From NCBI GenBank assembly GCA_964356335.1, contig CAYHHI010000011.1, forward strand, positions 1-64,000: 64,000 nt of DNA, in the 5' to 3' direction. The notes under the pieces were generated by a model, which was not told the DNA's origin, did no database searches, and saw only the letters and a program-made list of their open reading frames with translations. This document shows positions 1 through 9,130 of this stretch, piece after piece. Position 1 is the stretch's first letter, and each line of letters opens with the position of its first letter. Made by a program: the position numbers and the translations under genes. The stretch comes from CAYHHI01 sp964356335 (lineage in GTDB: Bacteria; Arandabacterota; Arandabacteria; Arandabacterales; Arandabacteraceae).

Positions 1-1347
1 ACCTGTGTTCGTGATCGTGAATGTCTTCGACTCGCTACCACCTATAGTCCCTACGTTGAACGTCAGCGTCGCCGGAGTCACATCACACACCGGCGTTGCC
101 GGCCCTGTCGCCGTGCAACTCACATCGAGGCATGACCCACCTGTCGTTACCGTACAGTTGTCGTTACCACAATCCGCAGGTGTGTACGTCACCGTTATCA
201 CCTGCGACTGCCCTCCCGTCAGACTGTAGGAGCCAGGAGATACACTGAACTCTGGGCAGTCCTCACTGACATTACCACTCAGGGTACCGCCTCCATCGTT
301 CGTGATTGTGAAAGTCTCGGAATCGCTATTCCCCACCAGGTCTACAGTGAAGGCTAAGTTGGTCTTATCCATGCTACAGTGGGGCTGGGCCGCTGCCGTA
401 CCCGTGCAGGACACCCCGCTGCACGTAGAGCCGGTCGCTATGGAGCAGCTCTTAGTACCCGCACTCGTGGGCTTAAACCGCACTTTCATGGTCAGCGTAT
501 CGCCGCTCCTGAGGCTGTAGGTCACCGTGTCGTTCGGTACGCGCTTGAACATCGATGCGTCCGGACCGGTAATACTGGCCGGGCTTATCCTGCCCACCAT
601 CCTGGCTATGCCAGTGTTCGTTATTATGAAAGTCCTGTCCGCTGAATCGCCCACCGCTATCGAACCGAAGTCCAGGCTCGTCGGATTCACCACACACACC
701 GCATTTGAGCATGCGTTATCGCCGGACGTGCCACTCACCCCGGCAGCATAAACAGCTATGGGTAGGTTCGGAAGTCCATTGCAGTCAAAAACGCCATAAT
801 CGCCACTTGCAGGGTTCGGAGCAGGATAGACAAGGCCAGGTCCAGCGGCATATAACCACGCATAGCCAGGAGCTACAATCGAACCCGTCTGGCAGAGTGA
901 CCAGGCAATCGCTACACCATTGGTCTTTTCTTCCGTGTACTGCGGTTGGTCTGCGGAATGATTGATCGCGCCGACAGGCACATCGCCCTTGCACTTCGTC
1001 CACGACGCTGATCCCCAGGTAGCCTCAGGCCAAATGAGACCTGTCTCCACCACACCGTAGCTGACGAGGTCGTAGAAGACCGGCAAGACATCGATGTCCC
1101 CGGAGCCTGCATAGGTACTGACAATGCTGTTACAGTTTGTGAAGGCGGGAAGCGCCTTACAACTTGTCGGGCGAGTCTTGACGTGGACTGCGATTTTGCA
1201 CAGGGGATTGTCCCCCGCAGCCGCCGCACTCGTTGTCATGACCGGCCTGCTGCCTGCAAATGCCGCCTCTGTTGTCATTCCAATGACAAACGCAAAAAGC
1301 AGACCTGTCACTAGCACCGCGAGTTGCTTAGATACTCGTGTTTCCAT
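1..1347 (-). CDS. Secreted choice-of-anchor-D / ASH-type repeat protein, 3' end outside window
   Basis: The reading frame is open from an ATG at 1347 to the window edge, giving 449 residues with no stop, so the C-terminus is missing. Residues about 8-31 are a signal peptide (hydrophobic run ending AAFA). Residues 45-215 form a Cys-containing N-terminal region I do not recognise. From residue 219 there are three Ig-like repeats of the choice-of-anchor-D/ASPM-SPD2-Hydin type, starting at LDFGSIAVGDS (225), LAFTVDLVGNS (331) and LTFNVGTIGGS (428), each followed by a TF(I)ITN motif. Conserved Cys residues in each repeat suggest disulphides outside the cytoplasm. An AGGAG ribosome site lies 8-9 bases before the ATG and a strong promoter is at 1691-1719. 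It is probably a surface or secreted protein; its function is unknown. Confidence 0.85.
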   Translation of the reverse strand, partial: METRVSKQLAVLVTGLLFAFVIGMTTEAAFAGSRPVMTTSAAAAGDNPLCKIAVHVKTRPTSCKALPAFTNCNSIVSTYAGSGDIDVLPVFYDLVSYGVVETGLIWPEATWGSASWTKCKGDVPVGAINHSADQPQYTEEKTNGVAIAWSLCQTGSIVAPGYAWLYAAGPGLVYPAPNPASGDYGVFDCNGLPNLPIAVYAAGVSGTSGDNACSNAVCVVNPTSLDFGSIAVGDSADRTFIITNTGIARMVGRISPASITGPDASMFKRVPNDTVTYSLRSGDTLTMKVRFKPTSAGTKSCSIATGSTCSGVSCTGTAAAQPHCSMDKTNLAFTVDLVGNSDSETFTITNDGGGTLSGNVSEDCPEFSVSPGSYSLTGGQSQVITVTYTPADCGNDNCTVTTGGSCLDVSCTATGPATPVCDVTPATLTFNVGTIGGSESKTFTITNTG

Positions 1348-1690
1348 GGGGCGCACTCCTTTCGAACACTCCCTTTCATCTTGGGTCTTTGACTCGAGGT
1401 CCTTCCGGCTATCGCGGCATCCATACGTTCAAACTTCAGTTGGTGCTGTCACCTCCTGCAGCAATCGGTCTTGCCTTCAGCTTCTCCATGTTGAGAATAA
1501 TGCAGGGCGGCTCAGGTGAGCCTCGGTGCGCAAGCCCTGTACCGGCTCACTTGGCTCCCTCGATACTTCATAAACCATCTTCGGCCGGAGACAAACGCAG
1601 TCCACCGTCTGGGCCCCTCTCACGGCGCCTCGATTTCCAACGTCCTTATCGCAGCTATGAAACGCGAATCCATTCTGGTTTTTCAACAAA
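1348..1690 (-). other. Long 5' leader of the anchor-D gene, with one hairpin
   Basis: About 340 bases separate the promoter from the start codon and hold no convincing gene on either strand. A hairpin has 7-bp arms GTGAGCC (1516-1522) and GGCTCAC (1544-1550), extended by a few inner pairs. No T-run follows it on the minus strand, so it is not an intrinsic terminator. I could not match the leader to a known riboswitch class. Confidence 0.4.
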
Positions 1691-1719
1691 ATTCTACCAT
1701 AGGCCTTAGGCATTGTCAA
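1691..1719 (-). promoter_or_regulatory. Sigma-70-type promoter of the anchor-D gene
   Basis: On the minus strand TTGACA (1719-1714) is followed after exactly 17 bases by TAGAAT (1696-1691). The IS256-family element begins only 16 bp behind the -35 box, so its insertion left this promoter core intact but replaced whatever lay upstream. Confidence 0.75.
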
Positions 1720-1735
1720 CCCACGGAATCACTTG

Positions 1736-2882
1736 GGTAGTGTATCAATTCCTGTGTAAAAAGGTTGGGGTCAGAAAGAGGCATGGGTGTAACCTCCAGT
1801 TCGATGGACAACAAAGAAAGGAGGCACACCCATGCACACTCAACTTACGGAGTCGAGTGTACACGAGAAGTTGAAGGAGTTCTACAAGTTATTTCCGGAC
1901 AAGGTGGAGGAGGCATTGGAGGAGACGGCGGCCCGCCTGTTGGAGGCATTGCTGAGGGAGGAGATCGACATCCTCGTTGGCGCCGAGCGCTACGAGCGCA
2001 ACGAGAGACGGAAGGGCCACAGGAACGGCTACTATGTCAGGCGTCTGATAAGCCACCATGGACTGCTTCAGGTGCGAGTGCCCAGGGTGAGGCAAGGTGG
2101 TGTGGAGTTTGTGTCCCTGGCTCGATACCGTCGCTACTCAGGCGAGGTAGCGGAACTGATCCGGGGGCTCTTCTTTGCTGGGGTATCGACCCGGAAGATG
2201 GGGCTGGTTCTTGAGCACCTCTTGGGGACCCGTGTGAGTCCCCAGATGGTGAGCAGGATTGCACAACAGATGGATGATGAGGTGCGGCTGTTCCACGGGC
2301 GCGTGCTCGCCGACGAGTATCGGTACCTGTTCTTGGATGGGATAGTTCAGAGCGCGCACGGGCTTGGTGGCAGGCTCAAGGGGCCTGTGCTGGTGGCCTA
2401 CGGGATAACGCGTGATGGCCGGCGTGACATCATAGATCACATGAGAACGGGCAGCGAGAGCGAAGGTGCCTGGGAAGGCTTCCTCAACAATCTCTATCGC
2501 CGTGGCCTCACTGGCGACGCGCTTGACCTCATAGTGGCAGATGGGTGCCCTGGTCTGTGGAACGCACTCGAGCGAGTCTATCCGAGAGCACCCAGACAGC
2601 TGTGCTGGGCCCACAAGATAAGGAACATCCAGGACAAACTGCCAAAGAAGGCCTGGGCTACCTGCGCCGAAGAAGCCAAAGAGATCTATCGGCAGCAGTC
2701 AAAGGATGACGCGGCAGAGTGCTACTTCGCCTGGGTCAAGAAGTGGCGATCCGTCTACCCTGACGCCGTCAAGTGCCTGAGAAAGGACATCGACAGGATC
2801 ACCTATGGCATCTTCTGGATCATAAACAAACACTGGGAGGTTACACGCCTTGCCACTTTTACACACAAATCTTGACACTACC
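1736..2882 (+). mobile_element. IS256-family insertion sequence, internally deleted, with target duplication
   Basis: The element starts GGTAGTGT at 1736 and ends ACACTACC at 2882. The termini are imperfect inverted repeats that also share a TGTGTAAAA block and an inner GTGTAACCTCC block (left about 1783-1799, right about 2836-2850). The bases outside are AATCACTT (1727-1734) and AATCACCT (2883-2890), an 8-bp direct repeat with one mismatch, as expected for the 8-9 bp duplications of IS256 elements; one base (1735) lies between the left copy and the repeat as I drew it. The element is 1147 bp, shorter than the usual 1.3 kb or so, because the transposase lacks an internal segment. Both ends look intact, so it could still move if a transposase were supplied in trans. 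Confidence 0.85.
1832..2875 (+). pseudogene. IS256-family (Transposase_mut) transposase lacking its catalytic Glu segment
   Basis: 347 residues, preceded by AAAGGAGG. The N-terminal DNA-binding region and the first two catalytic Asp residues are present: D169 in LFLDG and D237 in IVADG, followed by the C-W-A-H motif at 258-261. Up to CLRKDIDR (322) it follows the family; it then jumps to TYGIFWIINKHW, which resembles the authentic C-terminal end of these proteins. The usual TTNxIER region, carrying the third acidic residue and about 55-60 amino acids, is missing without loss of frame. Family length is about 400 residues. The stop codon lies inside the right inverted repeat. The product is probably inactive. 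The comparison with intact relatives is from memory, not alignment. Confidence 0.8.
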
Positions 2883-2894
2883 AATCACCTCAAC

Positions 2895-2922
2895 TTGACA
2901 ACCCCTGTGCAATCCATAGAAT
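2895..2922 (+). promoter_or_regulatory. Promoter of the outer-membrane channel gene
   Basis: TTGACA (2895-2900), a 16-base spacer and TAGAAT (2917-2922). It starts only 12 bp outside the right end of the insertion sequence, partly next to the target duplication. Confidence 0.6.
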
Positions 2923-2973
2923 CATGCTTATATTAAACGATATGGCAAAGATTCGCACAGGGGGATAGGACAT

Positions 2974-4521
2974 ATGGCCGCCGCACTTGCACCAGAACGC
3001 CGAGAACTCGACCGAGGATATCCGTGGACTCCACCCACCGGGTATGACATCAGAAACTGCCTGCCTCGGGCAACAGGCTCTGCGGTGTCCATCTTCATTG
3101 CGCTTGGTCTCTTGATGGCTGCGCTCGCAGCGGCCAGCCTCGCTGGAGAAAAGCAAGATGCGCCCTTCTCGCCTGGCATCAAGCCGCTCACGAAGACATG
3201 GCCAGTAAGTGAGACCCTCAGGCCTGCCGTAGGGGTTTCGCGCTTCGGCGCCGACTTCCGCCTGAGATATATCGATCTGCAGAATGCAGACAGCCTCGGT
3301 AATGAGACGGTTGATTCGAAGCGCCAGTTCTTCAGATTGAGAACCCGGGTCTCCTTCGAACGCAGGCTCTCGCCCACCCTGCGGCTCTTCGCACTTCTCA
3401 ACAACGAGTCCTCCTCTTACATTAACTGCAATGCCTGCAAGGGCGGCTTCGACGAGATCATATTTGAAAACCTGTACCTCGAATCCACCAAGCCCTGGGG
3501 ACTCCCTGTCGGGATCCGCTTAGGCAGGCAGAACATTCTTTACGGCGACGGCTTCCTGATCGGTGACGGGACCCCGCTTGACGGTTCACGGACAGCCTAC
3601 GTGAACGGCGTACTTCTTACATCTGCCATCCCCCTGTGGTCATTTGATACCTTCATGCTGTGGGATCCCGCCAAGGATGAATTTCTGCCGCGCATAAACA
3701 ACAGATATACGCCTCTCATCGAAGCAGATGAGTTCTTATGGGGCATGGTTTTGAGCCGCGAGCCGGCAACAGGCACGAACCTGCGCTACGATCTCCAGCC
3801 CTACTTCATCTATAAGAAGGAGAAGGATGGCAGCCGTGTGGCAAGGATTCACACTATAGGGGCCAGGCTGGGCGTTGCACTGGGCAAAGGCGACGTGACA
3901 GGTGAGTTTGCATACCAAGGCGGGAGGGAGCCCGAAATAGAACGCCCCGAGTCAACTCTGGCAGGAGCGCAGAGCATATCGGCCTTCGGCGGTCATGCGA
4001 GGATCGAGGCGCACCTGAGCCCGCCTGTGCCTCTTGATATCTCATTGGGCTATGTCTATCTATCGGGCGATGAGCTCGAGACGCGCAACAAGTTCGAAGG
4101 CTGGAATCCCATACTCGGGAGATGGCCGCAGTGGAGTGAATTATACGATCACACCCTGGCTGTCGAGGCGGCAACCCAGCCCATGCAGCAGGGAATGGGA
4201 TACTGGCAAAACCTTTCTATGCCTTTCTTGAGAGTCGCGTATGATCGCCATGGCCCGGTCAGTGTTGAGGCCAAATACATGTGGCTCAATGCTGTCGAGG
4301 ATTTCCCTACGAAGGCGGCCCTCGTCGATCCCCGGATCGAAGGATACAAACACAGAGGCGAACTCTATACTGTGAGATTCTCCTGGCAGCTCGCCGGCAT
4401 CTTCGGCGGCCACCTGCTCTACGAGAAATTCACTCCGGGCCACTACTACGACGGCTCCGCCCTCAAGTCAAAGCTCAAGGATGCGACCTACATGAGGCTG
4501 GAGATTACTAGATCATTCTAG
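2974..4521 (+). CDS. Outer-membrane beta-barrel, alginate-export-like porin
   Basis: 515 residues. After a hydrophobic export segment (about residues 38-57, ending AAASLAG) the protein has the pattern of alternating short strands and aromatic turn residues typical of the alginate_exp/AlgE-like family, with motifs such as RLGRQNILYGDG and a final strand ending MRLEITRSF, a C-terminal Phe being usual for BAM-inserted barrels. It is predicted to let carbohydrate or other solutes cross the outer membrane; the substrate is unknown. The ATG at 2974 has AGGGGGA upstream, but 37 residues before the signal core are unusual, and a GTG at 3085 could be the true start. It is monocistronic, convergent with the next gene. 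Confidence 0.75.
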   Translation: MAAALAPERRELDRGYPWTPPTGYDIRNCLPRATGSAVSIFIALGLLMAALAAASLAGEKQDAPFSPGIKPLTKTWPVSETLRPAVGVSRFGADFRLRYIDLQNADSLGNETVDSKRQFFRLRTRVSFERRLSPTLRLFALLNNESSSYINCNACKGGFDEIIFENLYLESTKPWGLPVGIRLGRQNILYGDGFLIGDGTPLDGSRTAYVNGVLLTSAIPLWSFDTFMLWDPAKDEFLPRINNRYTPLIEADEFLWGMVLSREPATGTNLRYDLQPYFIYKKEKDGSRVARIHTIGARLGVALGKGDVTGEFAYQGGREPEIERPESTLAGAQSISAFGGHARIEAHLSPPVPLDISLGYVYLSGDELETRNKFEGWNPILGRWPQWSELYDHTLAVEAATQPMQQGMGYWQNLSMPFLRVAYDRHGPVSVEAKYMWLNAVEDFPTKAALVDPRIEGYKHRGELYTVRFSWQLAGIFGGHLLYEKFTPGHYYDGSALKSKLKDATYMRLEITRSF

Positions 4522-4653
4522 TCGGACCACTCAGATCTCCTCGGCTGGGCATTTCCTCTGGCCGCGACTTCCCCTACACATATCGGCAGGCAGCCCTCAC
4601 CACGACAAGGAGCTCATGGTGACCAATTGTGAGGCTGTCGGACTGTCGAGCTA

Positions 4654-6111
4654 TCAGGTCTTGCGGGCAGGACGCAGGATGCGCATGGCAGCGACATAGG
4701 CGACGAGGGCCAGGACCAGGATTATCCAGATCGCATTTAGCCCGATTACCCTCCAGGCTTGAACGAGCCACAGGTCATATTGCGCCGGGCTCGTCGCAAA
4801 GAGGGCCTTCATGTGGACTGCGATCGGTGAGAACTGCTGGATGTTCGCCTCCGCCCAGTCAAGCTTGCCTGTCTTTATCCAGTAGTCGTAGGGTGCTGTG
4901 TAGTTTATGAGGATGCCGGCGATCTCTACGGCAAAACCTGCGGCGCCGAGGAGCACAGTCGTCGCTACGAGCCATCTCCTCGTCCGGGCGGCAGCGAGCC
5001 CCGGAATCAGAAGGAGAGGCACCGCTGGGAGCAGGAACCTCGGACCCCAGCACCAACCACCGTGCCATGCCCACCATTTGGAGTACATTGCAAAAAGGTA
5101 CCCTACTATCGAGATCATGAGCCAGGCCTCGGCGCGATGCTTCCGCATGAACTCGCGGAGGCCGAAGCCAAAGATTACCACGGCCGGCGCATACAGAAAG
5201 ATGCTCCTGTATGGACTCGCGAGGTTCCACCAAAGCCCATTTGCAAGCGGGAGCGAGAACCCTTTGTCAAATGCCGTGTGATAGCCGGTCATGAAGATAT
5301 CCCCGAATCTACGGAGATCAAGAAACGCCTGGACAAGTATGCCCGGAACGCATGCGACTGCGTACCACGCGGCCTTTCTTGCCCCAAGTCTCACATCGCC
5401 TGAGGAGAAGATGAGATAGACCGCGAAGATCGCGCATACGGGCACGAAAGTCGCCCGCGTGAGAATGCCCAGGCTTGATATGAGCCCGGCAAAGCCAACT
5501 CTCATCGCGCAACCGCTCCTCCCAAGATCAGAAAGCAGATAGAGCGATCCGAGAAGGCACGTCACAAAGAGAGGTTCGGCGAAGAAATCCCTCGAGTAAA
5601 CCCAGAAGGGTGTTGCAAAGCCTATCAGACAGGTTCCCCACAGCGCACCACGCCGCGAAAGCCCGAAGCGCCTCAAGAGACTCCAGAAGATCAGGCAAGA
5701 CAGAGCCGTCACGAATGCGCACGTCAGTGTGGTGAAGAAAACCCTGGCGCCATCAGTGTCATTGAGGTGTATGAGCTCCTGAGCATCTGCCCTGATCATC
5801 CCAGATTTGTCAGGAATTTTCACATGGTCGCTGTAAGCTCTCAGGACCGAGTTCTCCGGCGAAACCTTCTCGACGAGGCTGCCGATCCAAAAAAGCGGAA
5901 GGCCCGCCAGGCTCTGGGCAATCCCAAGCTTGCTATACTGCCGGCCATCCTTCCCCTCTACCGTCATCATGAACTTCGGGATCTCAAGCGTCCCGCGCGT
6001 GCTGATAGATCTGGTGACGTTGTAGTTCAGGTAGCTATCGACGGTATAGATATGCCCAGATGTCGTCGCGACATAGAGGGCAAGGAAAAACAAAAATACG
6101 CTCAGGCGCAT
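4654..6111 (-). CDS. Polytopic membrane protein, GT-C-type glycosyltransferase-like
   Basis: 485 residues with about ten or more hydrophobic segments and a first periplasmic loop holding a DS dipeptide (VDSYLNYNV, about residue 24), the layout of GT-C glycosyltransferases that use polyprenyl-phosphate sugars. Further landmarks are YSRDFFAEP, the acidic loop near residues 115-120 and a WWAWHGGWCWGPRF motif in the second half. This suggests sugar transfer to lipid or protein at the membrane, but I see no specific family signature. It ends the leftward operon that carries bactofilin, M23 peptidase and ParAB and begins 24 bp after the bactofilin stop, consistent with an envelope role. Confidence 0.6.
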   Translation of the reverse strand: MRLSVFLFFLALYVATTSGHIYTVDSYLNYNVTRSISTRGTLEIPKFMMTVEGKDGRQYSKLGIAQSLAGLPLFWIGSLVEKVSPENSVLRAYSDHVKIPDKSGMIRADAQELIHLNDTDGARVFFTTLTCAFVTALSCLIFWSLLRRFGLSRRGALWGTCLIGFATPFWVYSRDFFAEPLFVTCLLGSLYLLSDLGRSGCAMRVGFAGLISSLGILTRATFVPVCAIFAVYLIFSSGDVRLGARKAAWYAVACVPGILVQAFLDLRRFGDIFMTGYHTAFDKGFSLPLANGLWWNLASPYRSIFLYAPAVVIFGFGLREFMRKHRAEAWLMISIVGYLFAMYSKWWAWHGGWCWGPRFLLPAVPLLLIPGLAAARTRRWLVATTVLLGAAGFAVEIAGILINYTAPYDYWIKTGKLDWAEANIQQFSPIAVHMKALFATSPAQYDLWLVQAWRVIGLNAIWIILVLALVAYVAAMRILRPARKT

Positions 6112-6135
6112 TCGCCTACTCTATTATGCCTGTTC

Positions 6136-6540
6136 TTATACCTTCGACTCCTGGACGTTCACGATCTTGGGCCTCGGCGCGAAAGCGTCGCCTTCCTTCC
6201 GCATCTTGGAGCGGCCCTCGAAGAAGACGCCATCTTCGATCACCAGGCTCACGCTCTCCACATCGCCGATCAGCCTCGCCCCTGCCTCCAGCTCCACCTT
6301 CTTCTTGGCAAACACATTGCCTTCGACGGTTCCGCTGACGACGGCATGTCCGGCGTGAATCTCACCCTTCACCACGCCCCCCTTGCCCACGATCACAGAA
6401 TCGGACGAGAGAATTTTCCCGTCAAACTCGCCATCAACTCTCACGCTTCCTTTGGCATCGATGTCCCCGGTGAACTTGCAATCATGGCCAAGGATGGTGC
6501 TTATAGCTGCCTGCGCCTCTGTGGCTTCTTTTCCAAACAT
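6136..6540 (-). CDS. Bactofilin (polymer-forming cytoskeletal protein)
   Basis: 134 residues from the ATG at 6540, chosen because GGAGGGAGG lies just before it; a longer start at 6567 is possible. The core (about residues 15-115) is the DUF583 beta-helix made of short repeating strands with hydrophobic/Gly periodicity, such as GVVKGEIHAGHAVVSGTVEG. Bactofilins form filaments under the inner membrane and place cell-wall enzymes. The next gene upstream is a membrane-anchored LytM peptidase, a pairing known from curved or stalked bacteria, which supports a role in local wall remodelling. The charged C-terminal tail could be the membrane or partner contact. Confidence 0.9.
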   Translation of the reverse strand: MFGKEATEAQAAISTILGHDCKFTGDIDAKGSVRVDGEFDGKILSSDSVIVGKGGVVKGEIHAGHAVVSGTVEGNVFAKKKVELEAGARLIGDVESVSLVIEDGVFFEGRSKMRKEGDAFAPRPKIVNVQESKV

Positions 6541-6612
6541 CACGCCTCCCTCCGTGCTAGATTCCAATTCTGGACACGCTGGTTCTCAACGATCCCGTTC
6601 TCAACTGCGGCC

Positions 6613-7476
6613 TTAACTCTTAGTTAAATCTATATAGATTCCAGGGTCAACGGGTTTGTTGTTCTTCAGAATCTCAAAGTGTACATGAGGTGCGGTGCTT
6701 TTGCCGGTACTACCAGCCACTGCGATGATCTGGCCCTTCTTTACATTATCACCCTCCTTCACCAATATCTTGTCATTGTGTCCGTAGAGTGTTGAAAGCG
6801 AATCGCCGTGCTCGACGACAACCAGATTCCCGTAGACATCGTCCCATCCCGCCGACTTGACAACACCATCTAGAGCACACCTCACCGGCGTGCCCTTCGA
6901 GGCAACAATGTCGATACCAGGATGGCCGGGCTCACCCGTGGCCTCATCGATGAAATCTTTCGAGACCCAGCCACTGGCCGGAAGCATCATGCCTCTGGGA
7001 TAGGAGGCAGAACTTGTGTAGAAAGGTTTCATGATAGCGTAAGTGTACCTGCGAGGCCAGAAATTTGTGGCCGGAATCTGGTCACCGAGGATACTGGACA
7101 GACTTCCCTTCTCGTCCATGATACCTGCCCATGCTTCGATCTGTTTCTTCAGTTTCTCGATGCGGGTCATTTCAAACTCGATCTCTCTTATCTTTTCGTT
7201 CTGCATGCGCAGGAGCTGGTTCTCTGAACGCAGCTTTGACGCCCGAAGGGCCAGGAGTGCCATCTTCGTATATGTGACTCCAACGAAGCCCAAGCCGACG
7301 ACAAATACTATCACCAGGATGAAAAGGAGCATGCCCACATTGGCAGGTAAGTTGAAGGTGACCGGGGTCCCGGTGCCATGGGGCGCCACGATCAGGGAGA
7401 ACCCCTTGCGCATATGGGCAAGAACGGGTCTTACCTTTGTGATTACCTCCCTTGTGCGTGCGATCATGTTCCGCAT
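6613..7476 (-). CDS. Membrane-anchored M23 (LytM) peptidase
   Basis: 287 residues: a basic cytoplasmic start, one membrane span (about 47-69), a coiled coil (about 75-117) and a C-terminal Peptidase_M23 domain. Zinc ligands are visible as H185-x3-D189 in HPGIDIVA and the HVH pair H264/H266; the GHNDKI loop is also present, so the enzyme looks catalytically complete. It should cut peptidoglycan cross-bridges in the periplasm. It is transcribed directly before the bactofilin (72 bp gap), suggesting that the filament localises the hydrolase, as in the CcmA-Csd1 and similar systems. Confidence 0.88.
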   Translation of the reverse strand: MRNMIARTREVITKVRPVLAHMRKGFSLIVAPHGTGTPVTFNLPANVGMLLFILVIVFVVGLGFVGVTYTKMALLALRASKLRSENQLLRMQNEKIREIEFEMTRIEKLKKQIEAWAGIMDEKGSLSSILGDQIPATNFWPRRYTYAIMKPFYTSSASYPRGMMLPASGWVSKDFIDEATGEPGHPGIDIVASKGTPVRCALDGVVKSAGWDDVYGNLVVVEHGDSLSTLYGHNDKILVKEGDNVKKGQIIAVAGSTGKSTAPHVHFEILKNNKPVDPGIYIDLTKS

Positions 7477-7527
7477 CGTGCCAACCTGGCTTCAACCTGC
7501 TGACTTCTCTCTGGTTGAGTGCTTCCC

Positions 7528-8376
7528 CTATTTTATAGCATCGAGAATCCTGGTCAGGTCATCATTCGAGTAGAATTCTATCTCGATCTTGCCGTGACCT
7601 CCGTGACCGATGATTCTCACTCGCGTACCGAGTTTTCTCATAAGGTGCTGCTCGATGGTTCCGATCTCTGGGTCCGGTCGATCCGCATCGATCTTACGCA
7701 CTGCCTTCGGTCGGAGCCGCTGGCGCACGATGCCTTCAACCTGCCTCACAGAAAGTCCGCGATGTAGAATCGTCCTATAGATGCTGACAATCTGCTTCTC
7801 ATCATCGAGCCCAAGCAGAGCCCGTGCGTGGCCCATGGTGATCTTGCCTTCCTCGAGCCCGTGCTTGACCTCATCCGGGAGATTCAGCAGCCTCAGAGCG
7901 TTTGCGATCGTGCTCCTATCCCTGCCGAGCTTCCTGGCAAGCTGCTCCTGCGTGAGTTTGAAACGCCTGATCAGTTCCCGGTAGCCTCTTGCCTCATCAA
8001 GCGGGTTCAAGTCCTCGCGCTGGAGGTTCTCGACCAGTGCGATCTCCAGGGCCTCTGAATCGGAAACCTGTTTCACTACCACCGGGATCGTTCTGAGGTT
8101 CGCGAGCTTCGCCGCTCTGAGCCTTCGCTCACCGGCCACCAGCTCGTATCTGCCTGCCTTCCGCCTGACGATCACGGGCTGCAGCACGCCTTTCTCACTG
8201 ATAGACTGCCTCAGGTCGTCAAGCGATGCCTCGCTCATCCGTGTCCTGGGCTGATATGGGTTCTCGGCTATCTCGTCGATCCCGACCTCGGCGATCAAGC
8301 TTTGGCCGCTCATGGTTTCCGGCCTCAGGTCCGGAATCAATGCATCAAGCCCCTTGCCAAGGGCTTTTCTACTCAT
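7528..8376 (-). CDS. parB: Chromosome-partitioning protein ParB
   Basis: 282 residues. An N-terminal ParA-stimulating region (KALGKGLDALIP) is followed by the CTP-binding ParB/Srx domain with NPYQPRTR (about 38-45) and GERRLRAA, then the helix-turn-helix domain (LTQEQLARKLGRDRSTIAN) that reads parS, and a C-terminal dimer domain. A near-perfect ribosome site (AAAGGAGGTGAT) sits inside the end of parA, and the two genes overlap by 8 bp, so translation is coupled. Its target site is present in this window at 12025-12040. Confidence 0.96.
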   Translation of the reverse strand: MSRKALGKGLDALIPDLRPETMSGQSLIAEVGIDEIAENPYQPRTRMSEASLDDLRQSISEKGVLQPVIVRRKAGRYELVAGERRLRAAKLANLRTIPVVVKQVSDSEALEIALVENLQREDLNPLDEARGYRELIRRFKLTQEQLARKLGRDRSTIANALRLLNLPDEVKHGLEEGKITMGHARALLGLDDEKQIVSIYRTILHRGLSVRQVEGIVRQRLRPKAVRKIDADRPDPEIGTIEQHLMRKLGTRVRIIGHGGHGKIEIEFYSNDDLTRILDAIK

Positions 8377-9130
8377 GTGTCATCACCTCCTTTGCGAGTT
8401 CCATGTAGCTCTTTGCGCCCGAGCACATCACATCATAAAGCAAAATCGGTTTCCCGAAGCTGGGGGCTTCACTGAGCCTCACATTCCTCGGTATCACGGC
8501 TTTATACACCCTGTTTTCGAAGTGCTTGCGCGTTTCTTCCGCAACCTGCATGGAGAGGTTGAGCCGGCTGTCATACATTGTAAGGAGCACGCCTTCGATG
8601 GCGAGATTGGGGTTCAGGTTTTTCTGCACGAGCTTTATCGCATTTATAAGCTGCCCCAGCCCCTCGAGGGCATAATACTCGCACTGGACAGGTATGATCA
8701 CGCTGTCGGCGGCGGCAAGCGAGTTCACGGTGAGCAGCCCAAGAGATGGAGGACAATCGATTGTGATATAGTCGTAACGATCACGCACGCCCTCAAGCGA
8801 TTTCCTGAGGCGCATCTCCCTTGCCATCATGCCCACCAACTCAATCTCGGCACCGACGAGCCGTTGGTGCGACGGCACGAGATCCAGGCCCGGCACGGCG
8901 GTTCTGACGATCACCTCTTCCATCGGCACCTCATCGACCAGCACCTCATAGATGCACTTAGACCCATCGGGGGCACTTATGCCGAGCCCGCTTCCCGCAT
9001 TGGCCTGCGGATCGATATCTATGAGCAAGGTCTTCTTGTCAGAGACGCTCAGGAAAGCTGAAAGATTAACTGCCGTCGTGGTCTTACCCACTCCACCCTT
9101 CTGATTGGCTATTGCTATCACCTTACCCAC
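8369..9130 (-). CDS. parA: Chromosome-partitioning ATPase ParA (Soj)
   Basis: 253 residues starting with GTG, seven bases after GGAGG. The deviant Walker A KGGVGKTTTAVNL is at residues 10-22, with the switch region LLIDIDPQANAGSGLG and Walker B region ITIDCPPSLGLL. ParA dimerises on ATP, coats DNA and moves ParB-parS complexes, helping to separate origins. It is the first gene of the parA-parB pair; the 227 bp upstream, towards rsmG, hold no gene I can support. Confidence 0.96.
   Translation of the reverse strand: MGKVIAIANQKGGVGKTTTAVNLSAFLSVSDKKTLLIDIDPQANAGSGLGISAPDGSKCIYEVLVDEVPMEEVIVRTAVPGLDLVPSHQRLVGAEIELVGMMAREMRLRKSLEGVRDRYDYITIDCPPSLGLLTVNSLAAADSVIIPVQCEYYALEGLGQLINAIKLVQKNLNPNLAIEGVLLTMYDSRLNLSMQVAEETRKHFENRVYKAVIPRNVRLSEAPSFGKPILLYDVMCSGAKSYMELAKEVMTHE

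Noticed and set aside
1124..1709. Plus-strand frames over the 5' part of the anchor-D gene and its leader
   Set aside because: They are antisense to a complete secreted-protein frame with signal peptide, ribosome site and promoter.
6541..6567. Longer bactofilin start at 6567
   Set aside because: The ATG at 6540 has GGAGGGAGG immediately before it and gives the usual short N-terminus.
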